Below are positions 42,644 to 50,711 of a stretch of 64,000 bases of DNA, in pieces. A model generated the notes under the pieces. That model did no database searches, had not been told where the DNA came from, and saw only the letters and a program-made list of their open reading frames with translations. Location of the stretch: contig NZ_CP041687.1 of assembly GCF_007362475.1 (NCBI RefSeq), positions 744,001 through 808,000 on the forward strand, read 5' to 3'. The translations under genes and the position numbers were made by a program. The stretch is from Chryseobacterium sp. SNU WT5. GTDB taxonomy: Bacteria > Bacteroidota > Bacteroidia > Flavobacteriales > Weeksellaceae. Position 1 is the stretch's first letter. Each line of letters starts with the position of its first letter.

Positions 42644-43669
42644 ATGAAAAGATGGTATCTCTACCCTTTTTCCCTAGGTTATCATTTGGCAACGTCCGTT
42701 AGAAACATAATGTATAACTGGGGAATCTCTAAATCAACCCAATTTAAAACCCCGATAATCAATGTCGGGAATCTTTCTGTGGGCGGCAGCGGAAAATCAC
42801 CAATGGTCATGTATATTGCCGATCTATTATCAAAACATTATCGAACGGGGGTTTTGTCTCGTGGGTATGGCAGACTGACCAAAGGTTATGGCATCACGAA
42901 TTACGACAGCAATTATAAAACAGTGGGTGATGAAGCTATGCAGCTTTTTGAACGCTTTAAAAACAAATTCGTTATCGGTGTTTCTGAAGAACGCGTTCCT
43001 GGAGCCAAAAAGATGATCAGCGATATGGATCTAAATGTGTTGGTTTTAGATGATGCATATCAGCACAGAGCCATCAAACCAGGATTTAATATTTTAATGA
43101 CGGATTATAATGATCCTTATTTCAAAGATCATCTCTTGCCCGCTGGCGATTTGCGTGAAAGCAGACGTGGTGCAAGACGTGCACAAATTATCATGGTTTC
43201 TAAATGCCCAGATGATTTAACGGACGAGAAAAAGCAATATTATATTTCCCGAATTAAACCTCAGCATTATCAAAAGGTGTTCTTCTCGAGCATTGGATAT
43301 GATGAAAATGTTTATTCCAGAGACAAAATGTTACCTGACAATAATTTAGGATATTACGATATTTTATTAATTACGGGAATTGCCAATCCTAAACCTTTAC
43401 TTAAACATTTAGCTCGCTTTTCACAAAAAGTAAAGCATTTGAAGTTCCGCGATCATCATAATTTCTCCGATCAGGATATCAAAAATATCGTAGAAGAATA
43501 TAAGAAACTGGGTGAATATAAACTGATTCTCACGACTGAAAAGGATTATGTACGACTGAAAACTTTTGATTATCTTAGAGATCTTGTTTATTACTGGCCT
43601 ATCAATGTGGTTATTGACAAGAAAGAAGAGTTTAATCAAATCATCCTTGACTATGTTGAGAAGAATTAA
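42644..43669 (+). CDS. lpxK: Tetraacyldisaccharide 4'-kinase
   Basis: A 341-residue membrane-associated kinase that phosphorylates lipid A disaccharide at the 4' position. The start at 42644 (KRWYLYPFSLGYHLATSVRN) fits the N-terminal amphipathic helix. The Walker A motif is VGNLSVGGSGKSPMVMYIA (about 42-60), followed by YGRLTKGYG, DEAMQLFERF and the Walker B-like VLVLDDAYQHRAI (about 130-142). The end overlaps the punA start by 17 bp. A consensus promoter box ends 6 nt before the ATG. Confidence 0.95.
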   Translation: MKRWYLYPFSLGYHLATSVRNIMYNWGISKSTQFKTPIINVGNLSVGGSGKSPMVMYIADLLSKHYRTGVLSRGYGRLTKGYGITNYDSNYKTVGDEAMQLFERFKNKFVIGVSEERVPGAKKMISDMDLNVLVLDDAYQHRAIKPGFNILMTDYNDPYFKDHLLPAGDLRESRRGARRAQIIMVSKCPDDLTDEKKQYYISRIKPQHYQKVFFSSIGYDENVYSRDKMLPDNNLGYYDILLITGIANPKPLLKHLARFSQKVKHLKFRDHHNFSDQDIKNIVEEYKKLGEYKLILTTEKDYVRLKTFDYLRDLVYYWPINVVIDKKEEFNQIILDYVEKN

Positions 43670-44471
43670 AGAGACTGCCAATTTTATTAAAAATATTATT
43701 CAGGACACTCCTGACTTCGCCATCATTTTAGGTTCCGGCTTAGGAAAACTTAAAGATGAAGTAGAGGCGATTCATATTTTAGATTATTCTGAAATCCCTC
43801 ACTTTCCACAAACTACGGTAACTGGACATGGTGGGCAATTAATCTACGGAACCCTAGAAGGTAAAAAGGTACTGATTATGAGCGGGCGATTTCATTATTA
43901 CGAAGGTTACGACATGCAAACGGTAGTTTTCCCTTACCGCGTTTTTCATCTTTTAGGAATTAAAAATCTGATCTTATCTAATGCTGCAGGTGGCGTAAAT
44001 CCTGCTTTCAAGGTAGCAGATGTAATGATCATTAACGATCATATTAATATGATGCCGGAACATCCCTTAAGGGGTAAAAATCTGGATCAGCTGGGACCTC
44101 GATTTGTAGACATGAGCGAACCTTACAATAAAAAAATGATTGAAGTCGCGGTAAATATTGCCCAAGATTTAGGTATTTACGTGCACCAAGGTTGTTATGT
44201 TGCTTTACAGGGACCGACCTTCGAGACTCCTGCAGAATACGGTATGATCAAAGCAATTGGTGGCGATGCAGTTGGAATGAGTACAGTTCCTGAAGTGATC
44301 GTTGCTAAACATCAAGGAATGGACTGCTTCGGAATTTCTATCATTACGGATCTTGGCGGACCCGATATCGCATTAGCAGTTTCACATGATGAAGTATTAC
44401 ACGCCGCTGAAAAAGCAATGCCGAATGTTATTAAAATCGTAAAAGGTTTGGTGAAAAACTATAATGTTTAA
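43653..44471 (+). CDS. punA: Purine nucleoside phosphorylase
   Basis: A 272-residue trimeric-type PNP that splits purine nucleosides with phosphate. The ATG at 43653 (LRRIKETANFIKN) is chosen because upstream residues would read through lpxK coding sequence in another frame. Motifs: FAIILGSGLGKL (about 22-33), TTVTGHGGQLIYG with the phosphate-site His, GRFHYYEGYDMQTVVFPYR (about 80-98), NAAGGVNP (about 111-118) and GPTFETPAEYGMIKAIG (about 190-206). It overlaps lpxK by 17 bp, so the two are co-expressed. Confidence 0.94.
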   Translation: MLRRIKETANFIKNIIQDTPDFAIILGSGLGKLKDEVEAIHILDYSEIPHFPQTTVTGHGGQLIYGTLEGKKVLIMSGRFHYYEGYDMQTVVFPYRVFHLLGIKNLILSNAAGGVNPAFKVADVMIINDHINMMPEHPLRGKNLDQLGPRFVDMSEPYNKKMIEVAVNIAQDLGIYVHQGCYVALQGPTFETPAEYGMIKAIGGDAVGMSTVPEVIVAKHQGMDCFGISIITDLGGPDIALAVSHDEVLHAAEKAMPNVIKIVKGLVKNYNV

Positions 44472-44491
44472 TCTTTCAAGGATATAAGTAC

Positions 44492-44520
44492 AAAAACGCA
44501 TCTCGAAAAGATGCGTTTTT
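44492..44520. terminator. Bidirectional terminator between punA and the NYN gene
   Basis: Perfect 12-bp stem, arms AAAAACGCATCT and AGATGCGTTTTT with loop CGAAA. It is suited to both converging genes. Confidence 0.9.
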
Positions 44521-44547
44521 ATTTTGGAAACGATTGATAAATACTTC

Positions 44548-45303
44548 TTATTTTACTCGAACATAAATATGTCGGATATTATTCACACCTGTCTCGCGCT
44601 CATCGATTTCAATTTTACCAATACTTTTAATTAAAGGTAATAATTTAGGAAAACCGAAGTTTCTGGGATCAAAATCAGGTTTCTTTTTGATAATAAAACT
44701 CCCGAGGTTTCCAAGAAAAGTCCACCCATCTTCATCTCCTAAAGCATTGATGCTTTCTGTAATCAACTTTATATTGCGCGAATCAACTTTGCTAAGCGGT
44801 TCTTTTTTTGTTTTGGGTTTTTCCGCTTTTTTGGTAGGAGTATTTTCAGAATCTTTCTCAGAATCCTCAGTATTGTTTAGTATTTCCAAATAAATAAATT
44901 TGTCGCAGGCAGAGATAAATGGTTTTGGCGTTTTCTTTTCCCCAAATCCAATAACGGTCATTCCGGCTTCGCGCAGTCTGGTCGCAAGTCTTGTAAAATC
45001 ACTGTCACTGGACACAATACAGAAACCATTTACTTTCTCAGAATATAAAATATCCATAGCATCAATGATCAAAGCACTATCGCTGGAATTCTTACCCGTA
45101 GTATAGCTGTATTGCTGAATGGGCGTAATTGCATTTTCAAGAAGCACGTTTTTCCAGCCCGAAACCGTAGGCTTGGTCCAGTCTGCATAAATTCTTTTGA
45201 TGGTTGGCGTTCCATTTCTGGAAATCTCCTCCAGCATTTCTTTTACGTTTTTATAGGGAACATTGTCCGCATCGATGAGGACTGCTAATTTATCGTCGGT
45301 CAT
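44548..45303 (-). CDS. NYN-domain RNase-like protein with C-terminal LOTUS (OST-HTH) domain
   Basis: A 251-residue protein. The N-terminal NYN/PIN-like domain (about 1-145) shows LAVLIDADNVPYKNV with the first acidic pair, SSDSALIIDAMDILYS (about 70-85), and FCIVSSDSDFTRLATRLRE (about 94-112) with the second acidic cluster, an arrangement typical of metal-dependent RNases of the MARF1/limkain type. A charged Lys/Glu/Pro linker (about 147-170) leads to a winged-helix LOTUS domain (about 173-251, NIKLITESINALGDEDGWTF). LOTUS domains bind RNA. The combination suggests RNA processing or surveillance, role unknown. Confidence 0.85.
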   Translation of the reverse strand: MTDDKLAVLIDADNVPYKNVKEMLEEISRNGTPTIKRIYADWTKPTVSGWKNVLLENAITPIQQYSYTTGKNSSDSALIIDAMDILYSEKVNGFCIVSSDSDFTRLATRLREAGMTVIGFGEKKTPKPFISACDKFIYLEILNNTEDSEKDSENTPTKKAEKPKTKKEPLSKVDSRNIKLITESINALGDEDGWTFLGNLGSFIIKKKPDFDPRNFGFPKLLPLIKSIGKIEIDERETGVNNIRHIYVRVK

Positions 45304-45414
45304 ATAATGTTATATTTTATCTGTTTTAAAGTCTATTATATTACTGTTTAAACCCAAATTTACATCATTTTTCCTAAAGCGTTAATAAATAATGACTATC
45401 CCAAACCCATTACT

Positions 45415-45422
45415 TAATTTTG
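45415..45422 (+). promoter_or_regulatory. -7 element for dinB, leaderless position
   Basis: TAATTTTG matches TAnnTTTG and ends 4 nt before the GTG start at 45427. A transcript starting at the expected spacing would begin at or beside the GTG. Confidence 0.5.
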
Positions 45423-45426
45423 TACT

Positions 45427-46509
45427 GTGGAATCAAACCGAAAAATAATTCATGTCGATATGGATGCGTTCTACGCTTCTGTGGAGCAACACGACAATCC
45501 GGAGCTTCGTGGTAAACCTTTGGCGGTGGGTGGTGGAATGTACGGTGTAGTTGCCGCTGCAAGTTACGAAGCACGAGTATTTGGAATCCGTTCTGCCATG
45601 CCCGGACGACAGGCTCTAGAAAGATGCCCTCACTTAATTGTCGTAAAGCCTCGTTTTAATAGGTATAAAGAAATTTCCCAACAGATCAGAAGCATTTTCT
45701 ATGAATTTACCGATCTAGTAGAACCTCTTTCTTTGGACGAAGCCTATTTAGATGTAACGGAAAACAAAAAAGACATAGAATCCGCACAGGAAATTGCAAG
45801 GCAAATCCGCCAGCGAATTTTCGAGGTAACAGGTTTAACTGCTTCTGCTGGCATCTCTGTAAATAAGTTCTTGGCAAAAGTAGCTTCTAATTACCGTAAA
45901 CCAAATGGGCAGAAAACCATTCATCCCACTCAAATATTGGAATTTATGGAAGAACTTCCTATTGAGAAATTTCATGGTATTGGAAAAGTGACTGCTAACA
46001 AAATGCACCAGCTTCATATTTATACTGGTAAAGAATTAAAGGAAAAATCTTTGGAAGAACTTAGCAGTCTTTTCGGGAAATCTGGGCAATACTATTATAA
46101 TGTAGTGCGTGGAATTCATCACAGTAAAGTAAAACCAAATCGCATACAGAAAAGTGTAGCCGTAGAAGAAACCTTCTGGGAAAATCTGGTTGATGAAGAG
46201 GCTGTTTTTAAACAATTACAAATTATTAGTGAAGATTTAAATAACCGCCTTTTGAAAAAAGAAATCAAAGGGAAATCCTTAACATTGAAAATTAAATATA
46301 AAGATTTCACCGTTTACACCAGAAGCAGAACACAGGAGGAATATTATGGAAATGCGCAAGATTTCTATCTGACTGCACAGAAACTTTGGGAACTCCGACC
46401 TTTTGACAAACCAGTTCGCCTGCTGGGACTATCACTTTCTAACTTGAATACGCAGGAGAAAAAACACATTTCTGTTCAGTTGAAAATTCCATTCGAAGAG
46501 TTTGAATAG
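45427..46509 (+). CDS. dinB: DNA polymerase IV
   Basis: A 360-residue Y-family translesion polymerase. It starts with GTG at 45427; MESNRKIIHVDMDAFYASVEQ fits homologues, which begin close to the first catalytic aspartates. Other motifs are KPLAVGGGMYGVVAAASYEAR (steric-gate region, given here in part: VAAASYEARVFGIRSAMPG), EPLSLDEAYLDVTENK with the second acidic pair (about 99-114) and AGISVNKFLAKVASNYRKP. The C-terminal little-finger domain is about 240-345. No SOS-type operator was recognised. Confidence 0.95.
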   Translation: MESNRKIIHVDMDAFYASVEQHDNPELRGKPLAVGGGMYGVVAAASYEARVFGIRSAMPGRQALERCPHLIVVKPRFNRYKEISQQIRSIFYEFTDLVEPLSLDEAYLDVTENKKDIESAQEIARQIRQRIFEVTGLTASAGISVNKFLAKVASNYRKPNGQKTIHPTQILEFMEELPIEKFHGIGKVTANKMHQLHIYTGKELKEKSLEELSSLFGKSGQYYYNVVRGIHHSKVKPNRIQKSVAVEETFWENLVDEEAVFKQLQIISEDLNNRLLKKEIKGKSLTLKIKYKDFTVYTRSRTQEEYYGNAQDFYLTAQKLWELRPFDKPVRLLGLSLSNLNTQEKKHISVQLKIPFEEFE

Positions 46510-46606
46510 GCTTAGAATTCCAAAATTATTTTCATTATCTTTATTCCTTCAGTCAAGAGTGAAATTCAAAGTAATTTTACTTCTTTACCTACCAAATAAC
46601 TTACTC

Positions 46607-48082
46607 ATGAACGCTACGATGATTCAATTCTTCCATTGGTACTCAGTTGGAAATGCACAGTTATATGACCAAATTAAAGACTCAACAACTTATCTAAAGG
46701 AATTAGGAATTTCTGCAGTTTGGCTCCCACCTTCATACAAAGGTGCTGGCGGAGGTTATTCAGTAGGTTATGATCCGTATGACTTATTTGATCTGGGCGA
46801 ATTTGACCAAAAAGGCACAGTCCCGACAAAGTACGGAACGAAAGAACAATACCAGGACTGTTGTAAAAATTTACAGGAAAATGGTATTTCTGTGATTGCC
46901 GATATTGTACTGAATCATAAAGCAGGTGGTGATGAAAAAGAAAAATTTAATGCGGTAAAAGTTGATCCCGAAAACCGACAGATCAATATATCGGAACCTT
47001 TTGAAATAGAATCCTATACCAAATTTACCTTTCCAGGAAGGGGTGAAAACTATTCAAATTTTAAATGGAATTATCATTGTTTTTCCGGTGTGGATTTTGC
47101 CGAAGGACAAGAAGCTGGAATCTACCAAATCATCAATGATCATGGATATGGTTGGGAAGAAATGGTGTCGGATGAAAAAGGAAATTACGACTATTTGATG
47201 TATAATAACGTCGACCAAAGAAATCCTTTCGTACGTGAAGAATTGAACAAATGGGGAAAATGGTATCATGATCAAATACATTTTGATGGTGTTAGGCTAG
47301 ATGCAGTAAAACATCAGTCACCGGAATTTTATCAGGAGTGGTTGTATGCATTACGTACAAACACAGGAAAAAATATTTTTGCAGTGGGCGAATATTGGGC
47401 ACCAGGAGAATTGCCTCTTTTAGAAAAATATATTGAAGCTACTAAAGGATCAATGAGTTTATTCGATTCCTCCTTACAGCATAATTTTCATGAAGCTTCT
47501 TTGGCAGGAGCAAATTACGATTTACGTAAAATATTTGATAACACTTTGACTCAAGCAAATCCCCTTCTGTCAGTTACTCTGGTGGACAATCATGATACGC
47601 AGCCTTTACAAGAACTGGAAGCCCCCGTAGAACAATGGTTTAAATCTCTAGCATATGCATTAATTTTACTCCGACAAGATGGCTATCCCTGTATTTTCTA
47701 TCCGGATCTATTTGGCGCCCATTATACCGACAAAGATAAAAATGGGAATGACCAGGAAATTTTTTTAAATATAGTAGAGAATATTGCAGAATTGTTAAAA
47801 GCTCGACAGTTATTTGCGTACGGAAATCAACGTGATTATTTCGAAGATGCTGATTGCCTAGGGTGGATTCGTGAAGGTGATCATGAACATCAAGGTTGTG
47901 CCGTAGTCTTGAGCAATAAAGATGCTTACCATAAACCCATGGAAATGGGCACGCAATATTCTGGACAAATTTTTTATGACTTTCTAGGATGGTTTCAAGA
48001 GAAAGTAACTATTGATGAAAATGGCTGGGGAAACTTCCCTGTGCCAGCAGGAAACGTATCGGTATGGGTTTGTGAAAATTAA
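46607..48082 (+). CDS. Cytoplasmic alpha-amylase (GH13)
   Basis: A 491-residue GH13 enzyme hydrolysing alpha-1,4 glucans. The frame is open upstream to 46502, overlapping dinB, but ATG 46607 (MNATMIQFFHWYSVGNAQ) matches where the family begins. The four conserved regions are IADIVLNHKAGGD (about 92), FDGVRLDAVKH (about 224, nucleophile Asp), IFAVGEYWAPG (about 258, acid/base Glu) and VTLVDNHDTQPLQ (about 322, third acidic residue). No signal peptide is present, so it should act on internal glycogen- or maltodextrin-like material. Resembles the AmyS cytoplasmic group. Confidence 0.92.
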   Translation: MNATMIQFFHWYSVGNAQLYDQIKDSTTYLKELGISAVWLPPSYKGAGGGYSVGYDPYDLFDLGEFDQKGTVPTKYGTKEQYQDCCKNLQENGISVIADIVLNHKAGGDEKEKFNAVKVDPENRQINISEPFEIESYTKFTFPGRGENYSNFKWNYHCFSGVDFAEGQEAGIYQIINDHGYGWEEMVSDEKGNYDYLMYNNVDQRNPFVREELNKWGKWYHDQIHFDGVRLDAVKHQSPEFYQEWLYALRTNTGKNIFAVGEYWAPGELPLLEKYIEATKGSMSLFDSSLQHNFHEASLAGANYDLRKIFDNTLTQANPLLSVTLVDNHDTQPLQELEAPVEQWFKSLAYALILLRQDGYPCIFYPDLFGAHYTDKDKNGNDQEIFLNIVENIAELLKARQLFAYGNQRDYFEDADCLGWIREGDHEHQGCAVVLSNKDAYHKPMEMGTQYSGQIFYDFLGWFQEKVTIDENGWGNFPVPAGNVSVWVCEN

Positions 48083-48135
48083 TATTTATCAGATATATTA
48101 GTAGTTTCTTAACATATTATCTTTTCCTAACATCT

Positions 48136-48143
48136 TATCTTTG
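48136..48143 (+). promoter_or_regulatory. -7 element for the alcohol dehydrogenase
   Basis: TATCTTTG matches TAnnTTTG and lies 18 nt before the ATG at 48162. Confidence 0.45.
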
Positions 48144-48161
48144 TTTCATTAAATTAAATAA

Positions 48162-49223
48162 ATGAATAATAATACTAATATAAAAGCTTTTGGAACTGCA
48201 TCTAAAGATGAAGATTTAAAAGAAATGATCATTGAGCGACGAACGGTACAACCAAAAGATATCGAAATTGATATTTTATATTGTGGGGTTTGTCATAGCG
48301 ACTTACATACCGCCAAAAACGATTGGGGCGGCACAAAATATCCTGCAGTTCCAGGTCATGAAATTGTGGGAAGGATTACAAAAGTAGGCAGTGAGGTGAC
48401 TAAATTTAAAGTTGGCGATTTAGCAGGAGTTGGCTGCTTGGTAGATTCCTGCCGCGAATGCGACAGTTGCAAAAAAGATTTGGAACAGTATTGCCTCAAT
48501 GGTTCTACAGGAACCTACAATGGAAAAGATAAATATTTGAATCAGCAGACTTTCGGGGGATATTCCGAGAAAGTCATCGTGGACGAAGATTTCGTTTTGA
48601 GAATTCCAGAAAATTTAGATCTGAAAGCAGTTGCACCTTTACTCTGTGCCGGAATAACCACATGGTCTCCACTTAAGCATTGGAATGTGAAAGAAGGAAC
48701 TAAAGTGGCTGTGGTAGGTTTAGGTGGGCTGGGTCACATGGCGATCAAGTTGGCAAAAGGTTTAGGTGCTGAAGTTACCTTGATTTCCCGAAGCCCCAAT
48801 AAAATTCAGGATGCTTTGGATTTAGGTGCTGACGCCGTTGTAATTTCCACCTACGAAAATGAAATGAAAGCTGCAGCTGGAAGATTTGACTTAATCATCG
48901 ATACCGTTCCTTACGATCATGATATCAATCCGTATCTCGCTACACTTAACATCAGTGGGACTTTAGTCTTAGTAGGATTTATCGGTCAAATGGAAGATGC
49001 GCTTTCTACGCCACCAATGATCTTAGGAAGAAGATCAGTTGCAGGGTCTGTCATCGGAGGAATAAAAGAAACACAGGAAATGCTCGATTTCTGTGGAGAG
49101 CACAATATAGTATCTGAGATTGAAACAATCGAAATGCAGGACATTAATAATGCCTACGAAAGAATGCTGAAAAGTGACGTTCGTTACCGTTTCGTAATTG
49201 ATATGCAGTCTTTAAAAAATTAA
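48162..49223 (+). CDS. Zinc-dependent alcohol dehydrogenase (cinnamyl/YahK type)
   Basis: A 353-residue medium-chain dehydrogenase. The catalytic-zinc ligands lie in CGVCHSDLHTAKNDWGG (about 39-55) and VPGHEIVGRI (about 64-73); the structural-zinc cysteines are in CRECDSCKKDLEQYC (about 99-113). The cofactor-binding loop is VGLGGLGHMAIKLAKGLGA (about 185-203). The pattern fits the NADP-dependent aldehyde reductase group YahK/CAD. It likely reduces aldehydes, a detoxification role, but substrates are inferred. It is a single-gene unit with its own promoter and terminator. Confidence 0.92.
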   Translation: MNNNTNIKAFGTASKDEDLKEMIIERRTVQPKDIEIDILYCGVCHSDLHTAKNDWGGTKYPAVPGHEIVGRITKVGSEVTKFKVGDLAGVGCLVDSCRECDSCKKDLEQYCLNGSTGTYNGKDKYLNQQTFGGYSEKVIVDEDFVLRIPENLDLKAVAPLLCAGITTWSPLKHWNVKEGTKVAVVGLGGLGHMAIKLAKGLGAEVTLISRSPNKIQDALDLGADAVVISTYENEMKAAAGRFDLIIDTVPYDHDINPYLATLNISGTLVLVGFIGQMEDALSTPPMILGRRSVAGSVIGGIKETQEMLDFCGEHNIVSEIETIEMQDINNAYERMLKSDVRYRFVIDMQSLKN

Positions 49224-49242
49224 ATTTTCCTCACTAATAAGT

Positions 49243-49272
49243 AAATCCGGTTGATCAGTCAGCTGGATTTTT
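49243..49272 (+). terminator. Terminator after the alcohol dehydrogenase
   Basis: Arms AAATCCGGTTGA and TCAGCTGGATTT, pairing over 12 bp with two G-T pairs, followed by TT. It separates two convergent genes. Confidence 0.7.
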
Positions 49273-49278
49273 AGGTAT

Positions 49279-50544
49279 TTATTTTAGAATTTTCTCAGCA
49301 ATTTTTTGAGTTCCGTCAATGGGTGTGGTAATTTTTAAACCGAGAACATCCGTTACTACTGGGTAAACGTTTACATTTTCAAACTCACCAATTTCTTTAT
49401 TATTTTTAAAGGCTGGACCAAAAACAATGAATGCAGCTTTCATTTCAGGAACCTTGTAGGAATTGTAACCATGTTTACCCAACGAAGTATTTTTGCCTTC
49501 TTCTAGAAATATTTTGGGTGCTTTTGGAACAAGAAGAATCTGTCCAATTCGGTTATACCGATCATCCTTCGGTGAGAATTTTAATTTTTTAGGGAATCTT
49601 TTGTCCAAATAAACATCGTAGTAAGTGCTTTTGTGTTTTTTTAACTCGCGATAAACTGATTTCACTTCTGCTGCATTTTTCACAACAACTCTCATTAAAG
49701 TCTGAGCATTATAGAAGTCAAAACGATTTTTATCAAATAAGATTGCTGGAATTTCAAGTGGGTGATCACGATCTACTTTTATCAGTCCATGGTCCGCAAC
49801 GAAGATATAATTCACATTTTCCAATCCTAACTGATTGATTTTTTCTACCAGATCTCCGATTGCACGATCGACCAAATGTACCGCGTTCTCCGTTTCTTTT
49901 GAATCGGGCCCGAAACGATGTCCACTTCCATCTACTTCCGGAAAATATAAACTGATAAAATGGGGCCTGCGTTCTTCTGGTAATTTTAACCACTCAATCA
50001 CTTTATCAACCTTTTCACTGGGCGAGAATTTTTCATGATAATGATAATAATATGTTGGTCTTACTCCAGCAGCATCACTTGCTGAACCCACCCACATCAT
50101 CGATGCAGAAATCATTCCCTGTTTCTCTGCTAAACTCCAGAGAGGGGTCCCACCATACCATGAACCATCTTCTGCATTTTCTTTGCTGCTCATTTTATAG
50201 AATTCTTTCTTCTGATAATCATAAAAAAAATTATCGATCAACCCATGATGAGCTGGATATAAACCCGTAATCAGACTCCAGTGATTGGGAAAAGTAATGG
50301 AAGGAAAACTGGGCAACATCGCTTTTGCAGATACACCACTTCCAGCAAATTTCAAAAGATTTTTAGCATTATACTTTTTAGCATAATCATATCGGAACCC
50401 ATCCGCAGATATTAAAATAACGTAAGGTTTTGAAAATACCTCAACCGAATTTTTTCTATTTAAATCAACAACTTGCGCCGTATCAGTTTGGCAAAAAGCA
50501 TCAAGAAAACTTAAAATAAGAAATAAAAAAATGAATTTTTTCAT
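49279..50544 (-). CDS. Exported nucleotide pyrophosphatase/phosphodiesterase (alkaline phosphatase superfamily)
   Basis: A 421-residue secreted enzyme of the ENPP group. The start at 50544 gives the signal peptide MKKFIFLFLILSFLDAFCQ (an earlier ATG is 6 codons upstream). Metal sites: ILISADGFRYDYA (first Asp), SFPSITFPNHWSLITGLYPA (Thr nucleophile in the FPN region), YFPEVDGSGHRFGPDS (about 205) and VADHGLIKV (about 253), with a final histidine in LGKHGYNSY. The family hydrolyses nucleotide or lipid phosphodiesters in the periplasm. No obvious operon partner. Confidence 0.9.
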   Translation of the reverse strand: MKKFIFLFLILSFLDAFCQTDTAQVVDLNRKNSVEVFSKPYVILISADGFRYDYAKKYNAKNLLKFAGSGVSAKAMLPSFPSITFPNHWSLITGLYPAHHGLIDNFFYDYQKKEFYKMSSKENAEDGSWYGGTPLWSLAEKQGMISASMMWVGSASDAAGVRPTYYYHYHEKFSPSEKVDKVIEWLKLPEERRPHFISLYFPEVDGSGHRFGPDSKETENAVHLVDRAIGDLVEKINQLGLENVNYIFVADHGLIKVDRDHPLEIPAILFDKNRFDFYNAQTLMRVVVKNAAEVKSVYRELKKHKSTYYDVYLDKRFPKKLKFSPKDDRYNRIGQILLVPKAPKIFLEEGKNTSLGKHGYNSYKVPEMKAAFIVFGPAFKNNKEIGEFENVNVYPVVTDVLGLKITTPIDGTQKIAEKILK

Positions 50545-50683
50545 GATATTAAATAAGTACAAATTTACTTTTTATAAACAATTGAACCGGCAAACTTTTT
50601 ATTAATAAAACGCAACAGGAACTAAATAAGAATATTATACTTAAAAGCATAATAATTAAACTCATTTTTGTGTTAAATAATAC

Positions 50684-50691
50684 TACATTTG
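50684..50691 (+). promoter_or_regulatory. -7 element for the T9SS substrate
   Basis: TACATTTG matches TAnnTTTG and lies 20 nt before the ATG at 50712. A TTTG at 50667-50670 is nearer than the usual spacing. Confidence 0.45.
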
Positions 50692-50711
50692 GGACGAAAT
50701 TAGGTACTTAT

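Noticed and set aside
43566-43652. N-terminal extension of purine nucleoside phosphorylase within lpxK
   Set aside because: The extension is the alternative frame of conserved lpxK codons; the ATG at 43653 gives the usual PNP start.
46502-46606. Upstream extension of the amylase frame overlapping the end of dinB
   Set aside because: The extra 35 residues are hydrophobic-looking but do not form a proper signal peptide with a cleavage site, and the family starts at the MNATMIQFFHW segment.
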